Positions 32,811-41,798 of a DNA stretch of 64,000 nt are shown here, piece after piece. The DNA is from Falsiroseomonas tokyonensis. GTDB taxonomy: Bacteria; Pseudomonadota; Alphaproteobacteria; Acetobacterales; Acetobacteraceae. How positions within the stretch are numbered: position 1 is the first letter of the stretch; every line of letters begins with the position of its first letter. The notes beneath the pieces were generated by a model, which was not told the DNA's origin, did no database searches, and was given only the letters and a program-made list of their open reading frames with translations. Location of the stretch: assembly GCF_019024325.1 (NCBI RefSeq), contig NZ_JAFNJS010000011.1:1-64000 (forward strand), written 5' to 3'. The translations under genes and the position numbers were made by a program.

Positions 32811-33822
32811 GGCCCACGCGCTTGTTCACGAATTCCAGGCTGTAGGCCTTGGTGTAGTCCAGCCCTTCGGGATAGCGGCCGAGATCGCGCATGCCCTCGT
32901 AGAAGGACTTCCACCGCGCATCCGTCATCGCCCCGATGCCGAGCCGCAGCGAATCGCCGGAGTGGACGATGCCGGCCTCGTTCATCACGCGGATCGCATA
33001 GGCGATCTTGGCGTCATCCATCTCGGGATTGTCGCGCTTGATGGCGGCATTCGCGGCGCCGATGTCCTCCGCCTTCATGTAGGCGGCCCAGCCCTCGATC
33101 GTCGCATTGACGAAACGCTGCACCAGATCCTTCTTCTCCGCCACCATGCGGCGGGAGACGTCGATGGTGGTCTGGTAGTTCTGGTAGCCGGCATCGGCGA
33201 TGAGGAAGACCCTGGGCGTCGCGCCGGCCTGCTGCGCGGCGAAGGGTTCGGAGCTGATGAAGCCCTGCTGGATCGCCATGCGGTCCGCCATGAAGGGACC
33301 GACATTGAAGGTATAGGGCCGGATCTGCTCATCGGTGAAGCCGAACTTCGCCTGCAGGAAGGGCCAATAGGTGACGCGGCCGGAGGCACCGATCAGGATC
33401 GGCCGGCCCTTCATGTCCTCGAAGGAATTGATGCCATTGCCCGCATGGGTCATCAGCACCTGCGGGTCCTTCTGCATGATGGCGCCGATGGTCAGGAAGG
33501 GCAGGTTTTCCCGCACATAGTTCAGCGCCTGGAAGCCGTTGGACATGATGAAGTCCACGCGGCCGGCCAGCAGCAGCTGCGCCGGGTTCTGCTGCGGCCC
33601 GCCCATGCGGATCTCGCAATCGATACCATGGCGGCGATAGATGCCGGCGGCGACGGCCTGGTAGTAGCCGCCATGCTCCGCCTGGGCCCGCCAGTTGGTC
33701 TGGAAGGAGACCTTGTCCAGCGTCTGGGCCAGGGGCACCCGCGCGCCCGGAACCGCCGCCAGTGCCAGGCCCATGCCGCCCGTCAGCAGGGCGCGCCGTT
33801 CCATTCGATACCGTGTCCGCAT
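32803..33822 (-). CDS. NMT1/THI5-like substrate-binding protein
   Basis: A 339-residue periplasmic receptor with signal peptide (MERRALLTGGMGLALAAVPGA). FQTNWRAQAEHGGYYQAVAAGIYRRHGIDCEIRMGGPQQNPAQLLLAGRVDF is the THI5/NMT1 hallmark, found in binders of thiamine pyrimidines, riboflavin and related heterocycles. GGAGGG precedes the ATG by eight bases. First gene of an importer operon ending with a cytosine-deaminase-like enzyme, so the ligand is probably a pyrimidine-like heterocycle. Confidence 0.92.
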   Translation of the reverse strand: MRTRYRMERRALLTGGMGLALAAVPGARVPLAQTLDKVSFQTNWRAQAEHGGYYQAVAAGIYRRHGIDCEIRMGGPQQNPAQLLLAGRVDFIMSNGFQALNYVRENLPFLTIGAIMQKDPQVLMTHAGNGINSFEDMKGRPILIGASGRVTYWPFLQAKFGFTDEQIRPYTFNVGPFMADRMAIQQGFISSEPFAAQQAGATPRVFLIADAGYQNYQTTIDVSRRMVAEKKDLVQRFVNATIEGWAAYMKAEDIGAANAAIKRDNPEMDDAKIAYAIRVMNEAGIVHSGDSLRLGIGAMTDARWKSFYEGMRDLGRYPEGLDYTKAYSLEFVNKRVGLA

Positions 33823-33854
33823 CGTCGATCCCTCCAATCGCTTGCCGACGGCCG

Positions 33855-33902
33855 CTTGCCGCAACCGTTCCTGTATCAGGGTTGCGCCGGCGCAGCGGCA
33901 AG
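33855..33902 (-). promoter_or_regulatory. Nested inverted repeats before the THI5-like operon
   Basis: CTTGCCGC (33855-33862) pairs with GCGGCAAG (33895-33902); inside it GCAACC pairs with GGTTGC (33880-33885) and CCTG with CAGG. The set lies 33-80 bases before the start codon. It does not match the TPP riboswitch as I know it. Could be an operator or leader fold. Confidence 0.4.
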
Positions 33903-34087
33903 GGGCGAGCAAGGCGCATGCCGCGCGAGATGGCACAGCCGAGACACCGATCCGCCCAAACCCTGCCCTTTTGCGCGCCCAGCGCCTGTTTTTTGGGCAT
34001 TTCTGCCCCCTGCCCCTGTCGCGCCGCCCAGCTTTGGGGCCCTGCCCCGCCCTGGCGCGCTGGCATCGGGTTTGCCAGACTGGGCGG

Positions 34088-35170
34088 GTGACAGACCCTC
34101 AGCCCCATCTTCGCCTCGAAAGATTGACCAAGCGCTATGGCGCCCAGGCCGCGGTCGATGGCGTCTCGCTCTCCGTCGCGCGCGGCGAATGCATCGCGCT
34201 GCTCGGCCCCTCCGGCTGCGGCAAGACCACCACGCTGCGGCTGGTGGCCGGCTTCATCCTGCCGGATGAGGGCCAGATCCTGCTGAACGGCACGGCCATC
34301 GAGCGCGCGCCGCCGCATCGCCGGCAGATCGGCATGGTGTTCCAGAACTACGCGCTGTTCCCGCACCTGACGGCGGCCGGCAATGTCGCCTTCGGGCTCG
34401 AGATGCGCGATGTGAACCGCGCCGAGCGTGACCGCCGGGTGACGGAGGCGCTGGCCATGGTGGGCCTGGCGCATCTGGCGGATCGCTACCCGGCGCGCAT
34501 GTCTGGCGGCCAGCAGCAGCGCATTGCCCTGGCCCGCGCCCTGGTGATCCGCCCCGAACTGCTGCTGCTGGACGAGCCGCTGTCCAACCTCGATGCCGGG
34601 CTGCGCGTGGAGATGCGGGAGGAGATCGCGCGGCTGCGCGACGCCGCCGGCATCACCACCCTGTTCGTCACGCATGACCAGGAGGAGGCGCTGGCGCTGG
34701 CCGACCGCGTCGCCGTGATGGATCGCGGCCGCATCGTGGAATGCGCGGCGCCGGCGGAACTGACGGAACGCCCGCGGCACCTTTTCACCGCCGGCTTCCT
34801 CGGCGCCCGCAGCGTGCTGGCCGGGCGGGTGGAGGATGGCGCCTTCCGGACGGAGGGCGGCGTCACGGTGCCGCTGCCGGCGGATGCCCCGGCCCGGCCG
34901 AGCCACCTGGTGTTGCGCGCGGCGCGTCTGGCGCTGCGGCCGCCCGGCGAGGCGGAGGCGCATCTGGCCCTGCCCGCGGTGGTGGAGGCGGCGACGCGGC
35001 TGGATGACAGCATCCATTACGAGGTTTCGGTGGGGCCGCATCGCCTGCGCGTGCACCGGCCGAGCGCCGAGCCCGCCTTCCCGCCCGGCGCCGCCGTGAC
35101 GCTCGCGGCGCCACCGGAGGCGATCGCCTGGATCGAAGATTTCACCGCCACGACCGGAGCCCTGCCATGA
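34088..35170 (+). CDS. ABC transporter ATP-binding protein (PotA type)
   Basis: A 360-residue ATPase of the spermidine/putrescine/iron class: Walker A GPSGCGKTT, Q-loop MVFQNYALFPHLTAAGNVAFGL, signature MSGGQQQR, Walker B LLLLDEPLSNLD, H-loop FVTHDQEEA, and a C-terminal TOBE-like regulatory domain (VPLPADAPARPSHLVLRAARL...). GTG start chosen just before TDPQPHLRLERLTKRYG. Overlaps the binding protein gene by four bases. Divergent from the THI5-like operon across 265 bases that contain a CTGGCA/TGCCAG repeat (34060-34078). Confidence 0.93.
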   Translation: MTDPQPHLRLERLTKRYGAQAAVDGVSLSVARGECIALLGPSGCGKTTTLRLVAGFILPDEGQILLNGTAIERAPPHRRQIGMVFQNYALFPHLTAAGNVAFGLEMRDVNRAERDRRVTEALAMVGLAHLADRYPARMSGGQQQRIALARALVIRPELLLLDEPLSNLDAGLRVEMREEIARLRDAAGITTLFVTHDQEEALALADRVAVMDRGRIVECAAPAELTERPRHLFTAGFLGARSVLAGRVEDGAFRTEGGVTVPLPADAPARPSHLVLRAARLALRPPGEAEAHLALPAVVEAATRLDDSIHYEVSVGPHRLRVHRPSAEPAFPPGAAVTLAAPPEAIAWIEDFTATTGALP

Positions 35171-36210
35171 CGACCTCCCTCACCCGCCGTGGCCTGCTGG
35201 CCACCGCCGCCCTCGCAGCGCCCGCCATCTGGGGCCGCGACGCCGTCGCGCAGATCCGCCGCGGCGATGAACTGACGGTGGGCATCTGGGGCGGCGTGCA
35301 GGAACGCATCACCCGGCAGTACTGCGCGACGCCGCTGGAACAGCAGCATGGCGTGAAGATCAACTACATCCTCGGCGGCACGCCGGAACGCCGCGCGCGC
35401 GCCTATGCGGAGCGGGGCCGGCCCTCCTTCGACCTGCTCTATCTCAACATCTTCGAAAGCCGCCAGGCGGTGAAGGATGGCGTGACGCTCGCGCCCTCCG
35501 CCAATGTGCCGAATTTCGAGCATCTGTATCCACTGGCGCGCATCGGCGGTTATGGCGTGGCCTTCAATCCCGTGACCATCGTCTATGACCGGCGGCTTGT
35601 GGCCGCGCCGATGACCTCCTGGAAGGATTTCTGGCGCGACGACCTGAAGGGCAAGGTGATTTGGCCGACCTATCCGGGCGCGCAGGGCACGGCGGGCCTG
35701 CTGATGGCGGCCAGGGTCTGGGGTGGGTCGGAGAACGACATCGACCCCGCCTTCCGCAAGATCGCGGAGCTGAAACCCTTCGCCGCGATCCAGGGCAGCC
35801 AGGACCAGCTCTATGGCATGTTCGACCAGCAGGTCGGCGCGGCCAGCGTCGAGTTCGGCAGCTTCACCCGCACCTATGCGGAGACGCGCAACCCGAACAT
35901 CGTCATCGCGGAGCCGACGGAGGGCCAGGCGGTCGCCGCCAACTACGCCTGCATCACCGCGGGCACGAAGAACCAGGCGCTGGCCGAGGCTTTCGTCAAT
36001 CTGCACCTCAGCCCGGACTGCCAGAAGGCCTATGCCGAGCAGACCTATTACAGCCCGACGATCCGCAACATCACCCTGCCGCCGGAGCTCGCCGCGAAGC
36101 TGATCATGGGGGAGGAGGCGGTCTCCAAGCTGATCGACTTCGACTGGGATGTGGTGATCCGCAACCAGGGCCGCTGGTCCAGCCGCTTCACGCGCGAGAT
36201 CGCGGGCTGA
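35167..36210 (+). CDS. Extracellular solute-binding protein (PotD type)
   Basis: A 347-residue periplasmic protein with a Tat-like signal (TRRGLLATAALAAPAIWG). ELTVGIWGGVQERITRQYCATPLEQQHGVKINYILGGTPERRAR and the lobe-two sequence ACITAGTKNQALAEAFVNLHLSPDCQKAYAEQ match polyamine/iron-type receptors. Ligand not fixed by sequence; neighbours make a polyamine or other cation plausible. Confidence 0.9.
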   Translation: MTTSLTRRGLLATAALAAPAIWGRDAVAQIRRGDELTVGIWGGVQERITRQYCATPLEQQHGVKINYILGGTPERRARAYAERGRPSFDLLYLNIFESRQAVKDGVTLAPSANVPNFEHLYPLARIGGYGVAFNPVTIVYDRRLVAAPMTSWKDFWRDDLKGKVIWPTYPGAQGTAGLLMAARVWGGSENDIDPAFRKIAELKPFAAIQGSQDQLYGMFDQQVGAASVEFGSFTRTYAETRNPNIVIAEPTEGQAVAANYACITAGTKNQALAEAFVNLHLSPDCQKAYAEQTYYSPTIRNITLPPELAAKLIMGEEAVSKLIDFDWDVVIRNQGRWSSRFTREIAG

Positions 36211-36230
36211 CTCAATAGGGCGCTTGGCTG

Positions 36231-37934
36231 ATGCAGGGTTCCCCCCGCGCGGGCTGGTTGGCCGCGCCCTATGTGCTGTGGCTGCTGGCCGCCTTCGCGG
36301 CGCCGCTCGGCGCGGTCGCGCTGCTCTCGGTGCAGGAGAGCAGCGAGATCTTTGCGCCGATCTCGCTGTGGCCCTCCGCCGCGCAGTACCAGGAGGTGCT
36401 GGGCGATCCCTTCTTCCTGCGGCTGCTGCTGAATACCGCGCTGCTGGGCTTCGCGGTGGCCGGCGCCTCCGCCCTGCTCGCCTATCCGCTGGCGCTGTGG
36501 CTGACGCGGCTTTCGCCGCGAGCAAAACCCTTCGGCTTCGCCATTATCCTTGTGCCGCTGCTGACCAATGTGGTGGTGCGCTCGCTCGGCATCATTCTTC
36601 TGCTGGCGCCGCGCGGCGTGGTGTCGAACGCGGCGCAGGCGCTCGGCTTTCCGCCGCTGAACCTGCTCTTCGGCTGGTTCGCCGTGGGGCTTTCGCTGGT
36701 GCAGGTCTTCCTGCCGTACATGGTGCTGGCGCTGTATGACGTGCTGGATGCGCAGGAAAAGCGGCTGGAGGAAGCGGCCGCCGGCCTCGGCGCCGGGCCC
36801 GCGCTGCGCTTCTGGCGCGTGATACTTCCGCTGTCGCTGCCCGGGCTGCGCGGCGGCCTCACGCTGGTCTTCCTGATGGCCTCAACCGCCTATGTCTCGG
36901 CCACCCTGGTCGGCGGGCGCAAGGTGCAGGTCACCGGCATGGTGGTGCTGCGGGAGGGGATGGAGATCCTGAACTACCCGATGGCCTCCGCGCTCGCCAT
37001 GATGATGCTGGCCACTTCCGTCATCGTCACCTTCATCCTCGCCCGCGTCATCGGAAGGATGACGCCCTGGGTGGAGGCGCGGCCGCCACGACGCTGGCCC
37101 AGCCTGCCGCCCGCACTGCGCCGCGCGGTGGTGACGGTGGCGGAGGCGGTGGCGCCCGTCCTCTCCCGCTTCCTGCTGGTCTCGGCCATCGGCATCCTGC
37201 TGTTCCCGCTGCTGCTGGTGGCCGTTGCCTCGGTGAACGACACGCCGCAGGCCACCGTCGCGCAGTTCGTCGGCTTCACCTGGAAGTGGTACGCGGCGGT
37301 GCTGCAGAATGAGCGCTACCTGTCCGATGCCTGGACCAGCCTGCAGATTGCCATCTGCTGCGTCGCCATCTCCCTCGCTTTGGCCCTGCCCGCGGCCTTC
37401 GCACTGGTGCGCGCCGGTTTCGCGGGGAAGGAGGCGGTGGGCGCCTTCCTGATGCTGCCGCTGGCGCTGCCCGGCATCGCCATCGGCCTCGGCATGCTGC
37501 GGCTGCTGCAATGGTTCAACCAGGTGCCGCCCTTCCTGGGCGTGCTGGCGGTGCATGTGGTGCTGGTGACGCCCTTCATGCTGGCGCTGCTGCGCGCCTC
37601 CGTGGCGCAGCTGGACCGGGGGCTGGAGGAAGCGGCCGGCGGGCTGGGCGCGACGCCCGCCCGCGTCTTCCGTCGCGTCATCCTGCCGCAGCTGGCGCCG
37701 GGCATCGCGGTGTCCTGCGTCATCGGCTTCCTGCTGTCCTTCGGCGAGGTGACGGTCACCGCCTTCCTCACCACCGCCCGGCTGCAGACCCTGCCGGTGC
37801 GCATCTATGCCGAGGCGACCTTCAGCCTGGAGAATACGGTGAACGCCATCTCCACCATCTTCATCCTGGTGACGGTGGCGCTGCTGATCCTGGTGAACCG
37901 GCTGATGCCACTCGACCGCGTGTGGAAACGTTAG
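36231..37934 (+). CDS. ABC transporter permease, fused PotB-PotC type
   Basis: A 567-residue membrane protein with two complete six-helix permease halves joined in one chain. Each has its own EAA loop: EEAAAGLGAGPALRFWRVILPLSLPG (about 183-208) and EEAAGGLGATPARVFRRVILPQLAPG (about 465-490). In most spermidine systems PotB and PotC are separate. The linker (MTPWVEARPPRRWPSLPPALRR) is basic and cytoplasmic. It completes a three-gene importer. Confidence 0.92.
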   Translation: MQGSPRAGWLAAPYVLWLLAAFAAPLGAVALLSVQESSEIFAPISLWPSAAQYQEVLGDPFFLRLLLNTALLGFAVAGASALLAYPLALWLTRLSPRAKPFGFAIILVPLLTNVVVRSLGIILLLAPRGVVSNAAQALGFPPLNLLFGWFAVGLSLVQVFLPYMVLALYDVLDAQEKRLEEAAAGLGAGPALRFWRVILPLSLPGLRGGLTLVFLMASTAYVSATLVGGRKVQVTGMVVLREGMEILNYPMASALAMMMLATSVIVTFILARVIGRMTPWVEARPPRRWPSLPPALRRAVVTVAEAVAPVLSRFLLVSAIGILLFPLLLVAVASVNDTPQATVAQFVGFTWKWYAAVLQNERYLSDAWTSLQIAICCVAISLALALPAAFALVRAGFAGKEAVGAFLMLPLALPGIAIGLGMLRLLQWFNQVPPFLGVLAVHVVLVTPFMLALLRASVAQLDRGLEEAAGGLGATPARVFRRVILPQLAPGIAVSCVIGFLLSFGEVTVTAFLTTARLQTLPVRIYAEATFSLENTVNAISTIFILVTVALLILVNRLMPLDRVWKR

Positions 37935-38034
37935 CGCGCCGAAAAAAGATTGCGCCTCCTGTCGAAATGACGGAGTCCCGGGTGTCTTCGTCACAGCCAG
38001 GCCATTCCCGGCCCGGCGCGAAGGAGAGACCCCG

Positions 38035-38403
38035 ATGCAGTTCATGATGCTGCTGACCGAGACCGCCACCGAATTCGCCCATCGCGAGGACCCGGCCAAA
38101 GCGCCGGCCTATTGGGCGGGCTGGAGCGCCTTCATCGGCGCCATGGCCCAGGCCGGCATCATCGTGCGCGGCGATGGGCTGCTGCCGCCCGCCACCGGCA
38201 CCACGCTGCGCATCCGCGACGGCAAGCCCATCGTGCAGGACGGGCCCTTCGCCGACAGCAAGGAACAGCTCGGCGGCTATTTCATCATCGAGGTGCCGGA
38301 CCTCGACACCGCGCTGAGCTGGGCCGCCCGCGCGCCCTCCGCCACCTATGCGGCCGTGGAGATCCGCCCGCTGCTGCCGCCGATGCCCAGCGTCAGCGGG
38401 TGA
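38035..38403 (+). CDS. YciI-like (DGPF) protein
   Basis: A 122-residue small protein of the YCII family: MQFMMLLTE at the N-terminus, LRIRDGKPIVQDGPFADSKEQLGGYFIIEVPDLDTALSWAARAPSA with the DGPF box. GGAGAG precedes the ATG. The stop overlaps the sigma-factor start (GTGA). This gene pairing is common, with an unknown reaction. Confidence 0.93.
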   Translation: MQFMMLLTETATEFAHREDPAKAPAYWAGWSAFIGAMAQAGIIVRGDGLLPPATGTTLRIRDGKPIVQDGPFADSKEQLGGYFIIEVPDLDTALSWAARAPSATYAAVEIRPLLPPMPSVSG

Positions 38404-39590
38404 CGCCGGCGCACCAGGCGGCGGAGCAGGCGGCCCGCACCGCCTATGGCCGCCTGGTCGCCCGCCTCGCCGCCCGCACGCGTGACATCGCCGGCGCCGA
38501 GGATGCCCTGGCCGAGGCTTTCGGCGCCGCGCTGCGCCACTGGCCACAGCGCGGCGTGCCGGCTTCGCCCGAGGCCTGGCTGCTGACCGTGGCGCGCAAT
38601 GCGCAGCGCAATGCGGGCCGGCATCGGCGGGTGCGGGAGGCCGCGGTATCCGAACTGGAAAGGCGGCAGGCGGAGCTGGCGGAGTCCGGCGCAGACTGGC
38701 CGGATGAGCGGCTGAAGCTGCTCTTCGTCTGCGCGCATCCGGCGATCGATCCCGGCATCCGCACGCCGCTGATGCTGCAGGTGGTGCTGGGGCTGGACGC
38801 TGCGCGTATCGCCAGCGCGCTGCTGATCGCGCCCGCCGCCATGGGGCAGCGCCTGGTGCGCGCCAAGGCGAAGATCCGCGACGCCGGGCTGCGCTTCGAG
38901 CTGCCGGAACGCGAGGAAATGCCCGACCGCCTTGGCGCGGTGCTGGAGGCCGTCTACGCCGCCTATGGCACCGGCTGGGACGGCGGCGGCCGGCCAGGCC
39001 TGGCGGAGGAGGCGATCGCGCTCGGCCGGCTGCTGGTCGAGGCCTTGCCGGGGGAGCCGGAAGCCAAGGGCCTGCTCGCCCTGATGCTGCATTGTGAGGC
39101 GCGCCGCGACGCGCGACGCGATGCCGCCGGCCGCTTCGTGCCGCTGGCCCGGCAGGACCCAGCGCTGTGGTCGCCCGAAATGATGGCGGAGGCCGAGCTT
39201 CTGCTGGTGGAAGGCGCCCGCGCCGGCCGCTTCGGCCGCTTCCTCTGTGAGGCCGCGATCCAATCCGTGCATGCGCAACGCGCCGCCACCGGCCGCACGG
39301 ATCAGGCGGCGCTGCGGCTGCTCTATGACCTTCTGTCGCAGCAGGCGCCGAGCCTCGGCGTGCTCACAGCGCGCGCGGCGGCGCTGCTGGAGGCGGGCGA
39401 CATCGCGGCGGCGGAGGCGGCGCTGGACGCGCTGCCGGCGGAACGCGTGGCCGCCTACCAGCCCTATTGGGTGACCCGCGCCGCGCTGCTGCGCCGCCAG
39501 GGCCGCGGGGCGGAGGAAGCGGCGGCGCGGCAGCGCGCCATCGGGCTGACCGAGGATCCCGCCATCCGCGATTTTTTGCGGGACTGTTGA
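38400..39590 (+). CDS. ECF-type sigma factor with helical C-terminal extension (DUF6596)
   Basis: A 396-residue protein. Sigma region 2 spans about 15-70 (YGRLVARLAARTRDIAGAEDALAEAFGAALRHWPQRGVPASPEAWLLTVARNAQRNAGRHRR), sigma region 4 about 115-165 (LMLQVVLGLDAARIASALLIAPAAMGQRLVRAKAKIR), then a long helical tail (EAVYAAYGTGW...AIGLTEDPAIRDFLRD) as in this group. No anti-sigma factor is adjacent; members are often controlled by the C-terminal domain. Translationally coupled to the YciI-like protein, which may modulate it. Confidence 0.92.
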   Translation: MTPAHQAAEQAARTAYGRLVARLAARTRDIAGAEDALAEAFGAALRHWPQRGVPASPEAWLLTVARNAQRNAGRHRRVREAAVSELERRQAELAESGADWPDERLKLLFVCAHPAIDPGIRTPLMLQVVLGLDAARIASALLIAPAAMGQRLVRAKAKIRDAGLRFELPEREEMPDRLGAVLEAVYAAYGTGWDGGGRPGLAEEAIALGRLLVEALPGEPEAKGLLALMLHCEARRDARRDAAGRFVPLARQDPALWSPEMMAEAELLLVEGARAGRFGRFLCEAAIQSVHAQRAATGRTDQAALRLLYDLLSQQAPSLGVLTARAAALLEAGDIAAAEAALDALPAERVAAYQPYWVTRAALLRRQGRGAEEAAARQRAIGLTEDPAIRDFLRDC

Positions 39591-39680
39591 CGCCAAGGCG
39601 CGCGGCGGCGCATGCTTTCCCCAAGAAGGACGACGTCCTGCAATGCGAGACGACCATCTCGCAGGACGAGGGAAGGAAGC

Positions 39681-41798
39681 GTGGTGCCGGATAATGTGCA
39701 GAGCGCGGGCCTGCGGCCCGTGGGCGTGAAGACAGGCTTTGCCCTGGCGGTCGATATCGGCGGCACCTTCACCGATGTGGTGCTGCGCCATGGGAATGGC
39801 CTCGCCTTCACCGACAAGACGCTGACCACCCACCAGAACCTGCTGGAGGGCTTTTTCCGAGCGGTGGACCTGGCGCTGTCCCGCGCCGGCGTCGGCGCGG
39901 AGGCAGTGACGGAGGTGACGGTGCATGCCACCACCCTCGTCACCAATGCGGTGATCGAGCGCCGCGGCCCGCCCACGGCCCTGCTGGCCACGAAGGGTTT
40001 TCGCGATGTCCTGCGCATCCGCAACGAGCATCGCTACGACATGTTCGACCCGCAGATCGAATTTCCCGACCCGCTGGTCCCGGATGCGCTGGTCTTCACG
40101 CTGGACGAGCGCATGCTGGCCGATGGCAGCGTGGCGAAGCCCGTGGATGTGGCGGAGGCCGAGGCGGTGGCTCGCGAAATGCAGGCCGCCGGCGTGCAGG
40201 CGGTGGGCATCTGCCTGCTGAATGCCTATCGCAACGGCGCGCATGAGCGGGCGGCGCGGGATGCCATCCAGCGCGCGGCGCCCGGCATGGCGGTGACCCT
40301 CTCCTCCGAGGTCTCGCCGCAGATCCGCGAATATCCGCGCGCCTCGACCACGGTGATGAACGCCTATACCCAGCCAATCGTGGCACCCTATCTGGAGGCG
40401 CTCTCGGCCGAGCTGCGGCGGCGCGGTTTTCGGAACCGGCCGCTGATCATGCTGTCCAATGGCGGCGTCGTCGGCACGACCGTTGCCGGCGGCTTTCCCG
40501 TGCGCATGATCGAAAGCGGCCCCGCCGCCGGCGCGCTGGCCGCGGCGCATTTTGCCGAGGTGATGGGTTTCGAAAAACTGCTGTCCTTCGACATGGGCGG
40601 CACCACGGCCAAGGCCTGCCTGATCCTGGACCGCCGCCCGCTGGTGGCTGGCGAATTCGAGGTGGATCGCCGATATCGCTTCAAGCCCGGCAGCGGCTTT
40701 CCCATCACCATCCCCGCCGTCGACATGATCGAGATCGGCGCCGGCGGCGGCTCCATCGCGCGCATCGACAATCTCGGCCTGCTGAAGGTCGGGCCGCGCA
40801 GCGCGGGGTCGGAGCCGGGTCCCGTCTGCTACGGCCGCGGCGGCACGCAGCCCACGGTGACGGATGCCGATGTGGTGCTCGGCCTGCTGGATGCGGACCG
40901 CTTTCTGGGCGGCGACATGAAGCTGGACCGCGCCGGCGCCACGGCCGCGCTCGCCGCGCTGGGTGAGAAGCTGGGCGTCGATGCGGTGACGGCGGCGCGC
41001 GGCGTCTTCGAGGTGGTGTGCGAGCAGATGGCCGGGGCCGCGCGCGCCCATGCCACGGATCGCGGGCTGGACTGGCGCGGCCTGCCGATGCTGGCCTTCG
41101 GCGGCGCCGGCCCGGTGCATGCCTGCCGCGTGGCTGAACTGCTGGATTGCGCGCAGCTGGTCTTCCCGCCCATGGCGAGTGTGCTTTCGGCCTTTGGCAC
41201 GCTGGTCTCGCCGGTGCGGCTCGACCTGGTGCGCTCCGCGCTGTCACCGCTGGCGACGCTCGACTGGCCGGCGACGCGGGCGCTGGTGGATTCGATGGCC
41301 GAGGAAGGCCGCGCCGCGCTGGCGGAGGCCGGCGTGAAGCCCTCCGACGCCACGCTGGAACTCGCCGTCGACTGCCGCTACCGAGGCCAGCAGAACGAGG
41401 TCACAGCGGACCTGCCACTTGCCGTGCTGGAAGCCGGCGACGCTGCGGCGCTGCGCCAGGCTTTCGAAGTGGCCTACCAGGCGCTCTACGGCATCACCCT
41501 GCCCGATGTCCCGGTGGAGGTCGTCACCTGGCGCCTCGCTGCGCGCGGGCCCATCCCGCAGGCGAGCCCGGCGCCCGCCGCCGGCGGCAGCACGGCCACG
41601 CCGCGCACGCAGCGCCCGGTGGCGGTGGAGCCCGCGGTGCCGCAGGTGCCGATCTATGACCGCGCAGCGCTCGCCGTGGGCCAGCGCATCGCCGGGCCGG
41701 TCATCATCGAGGAACGGGAAACCACGCTGGTGGTGCTGCGCGGCTGGACCGCCAGCGTGCACCCCACCGGCGCCGTGGTGGCGGAGCGCGAAGCATGA
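39681..41798 (+). CDS. N-methylhydantoinase/5-oxoprolinase family, subunit A
   Basis: A 705-residue HyuA-type subunit: nucleotide-binding VDIGGTFTDVVLRHG, VHATTLVTNAVIERRG, SPQIREYPRASTTVMNAYTQPIV, SFDMGGTTAKACLI, GAGGGSIARID...GPRSAGSEPGPVCYGRGG and FGGAGPVHACRVAELL. It would hydrolyse a cyclic amide with ATP, or act as part of an acetone-carboxylase-like enzyme. Start: tandem GTGs after GGAAGGA; the first was taken. Overlaps subunit B by four bases. Confidence 0.9.
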   Translation: MVPDNVQSAGLRPVGVKTGFALAVDIGGTFTDVVLRHGNGLAFTDKTLTTHQNLLEGFFRAVDLALSRAGVGAEAVTEVTVHATTLVTNAVIERRGPPTALLATKGFRDVLRIRNEHRYDMFDPQIEFPDPLVPDALVFTLDERMLADGSVAKPVDVAEAEAVAREMQAAGVQAVGICLLNAYRNGAHERAARDAIQRAAPGMAVTLSSEVSPQIREYPRASTTVMNAYTQPIVAPYLEALSAELRRRGFRNRPLIMLSNGGVVGTTVAGGFPVRMIESGPAAGALAAAHFAEVMGFEKLLSFDMGGTTAKACLILDRRPLVAGEFEVDRRYRFKPGSGFPITIPAVDMIEIGAGGGSIARIDNLGLLKVGPRSAGSEPGPVCYGRGGTQPTVTDADVVLGLLDADRFLGGDMKLDRAGATAALAALGEKLGVDAVTAARGVFEVVCEQMAGAARAHATDRGLDWRGLPMLAFGGAGPVHACRVAELLDCAQLVFPPMASVLSAFGTLVSPVRLDLVRSALSPLATLDWPATRALVDSMAEEGRAALAEAGVKPSDATLELAVDCRYRGQQNEVTADLPLAVLEAGDAAALRQAFEVAYQALYGITLPDVPVEVVTWRLAARGPIPQASPAPAAGGSTATPRTQRPVAVEPAVPQVPIYDRAALAVGQRIAGPVIIEERETTLVVLRGWTASVHPTGAVVAEREA

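Noticed and set aside
33823-34087. TPP riboswitch before the THI5-like operon
   Set aside because: The expected CTGAGA and downstream conserved segments are not present on the minus strand.
38346-41120. 924-codon open frame on the minus strand
   Set aside because: It runs antisense to the sigma-factor and hydantoinase genes, has low-complexity HGR-rich composition and no family features; long antisense frames are normal in such GC-rich DNA.
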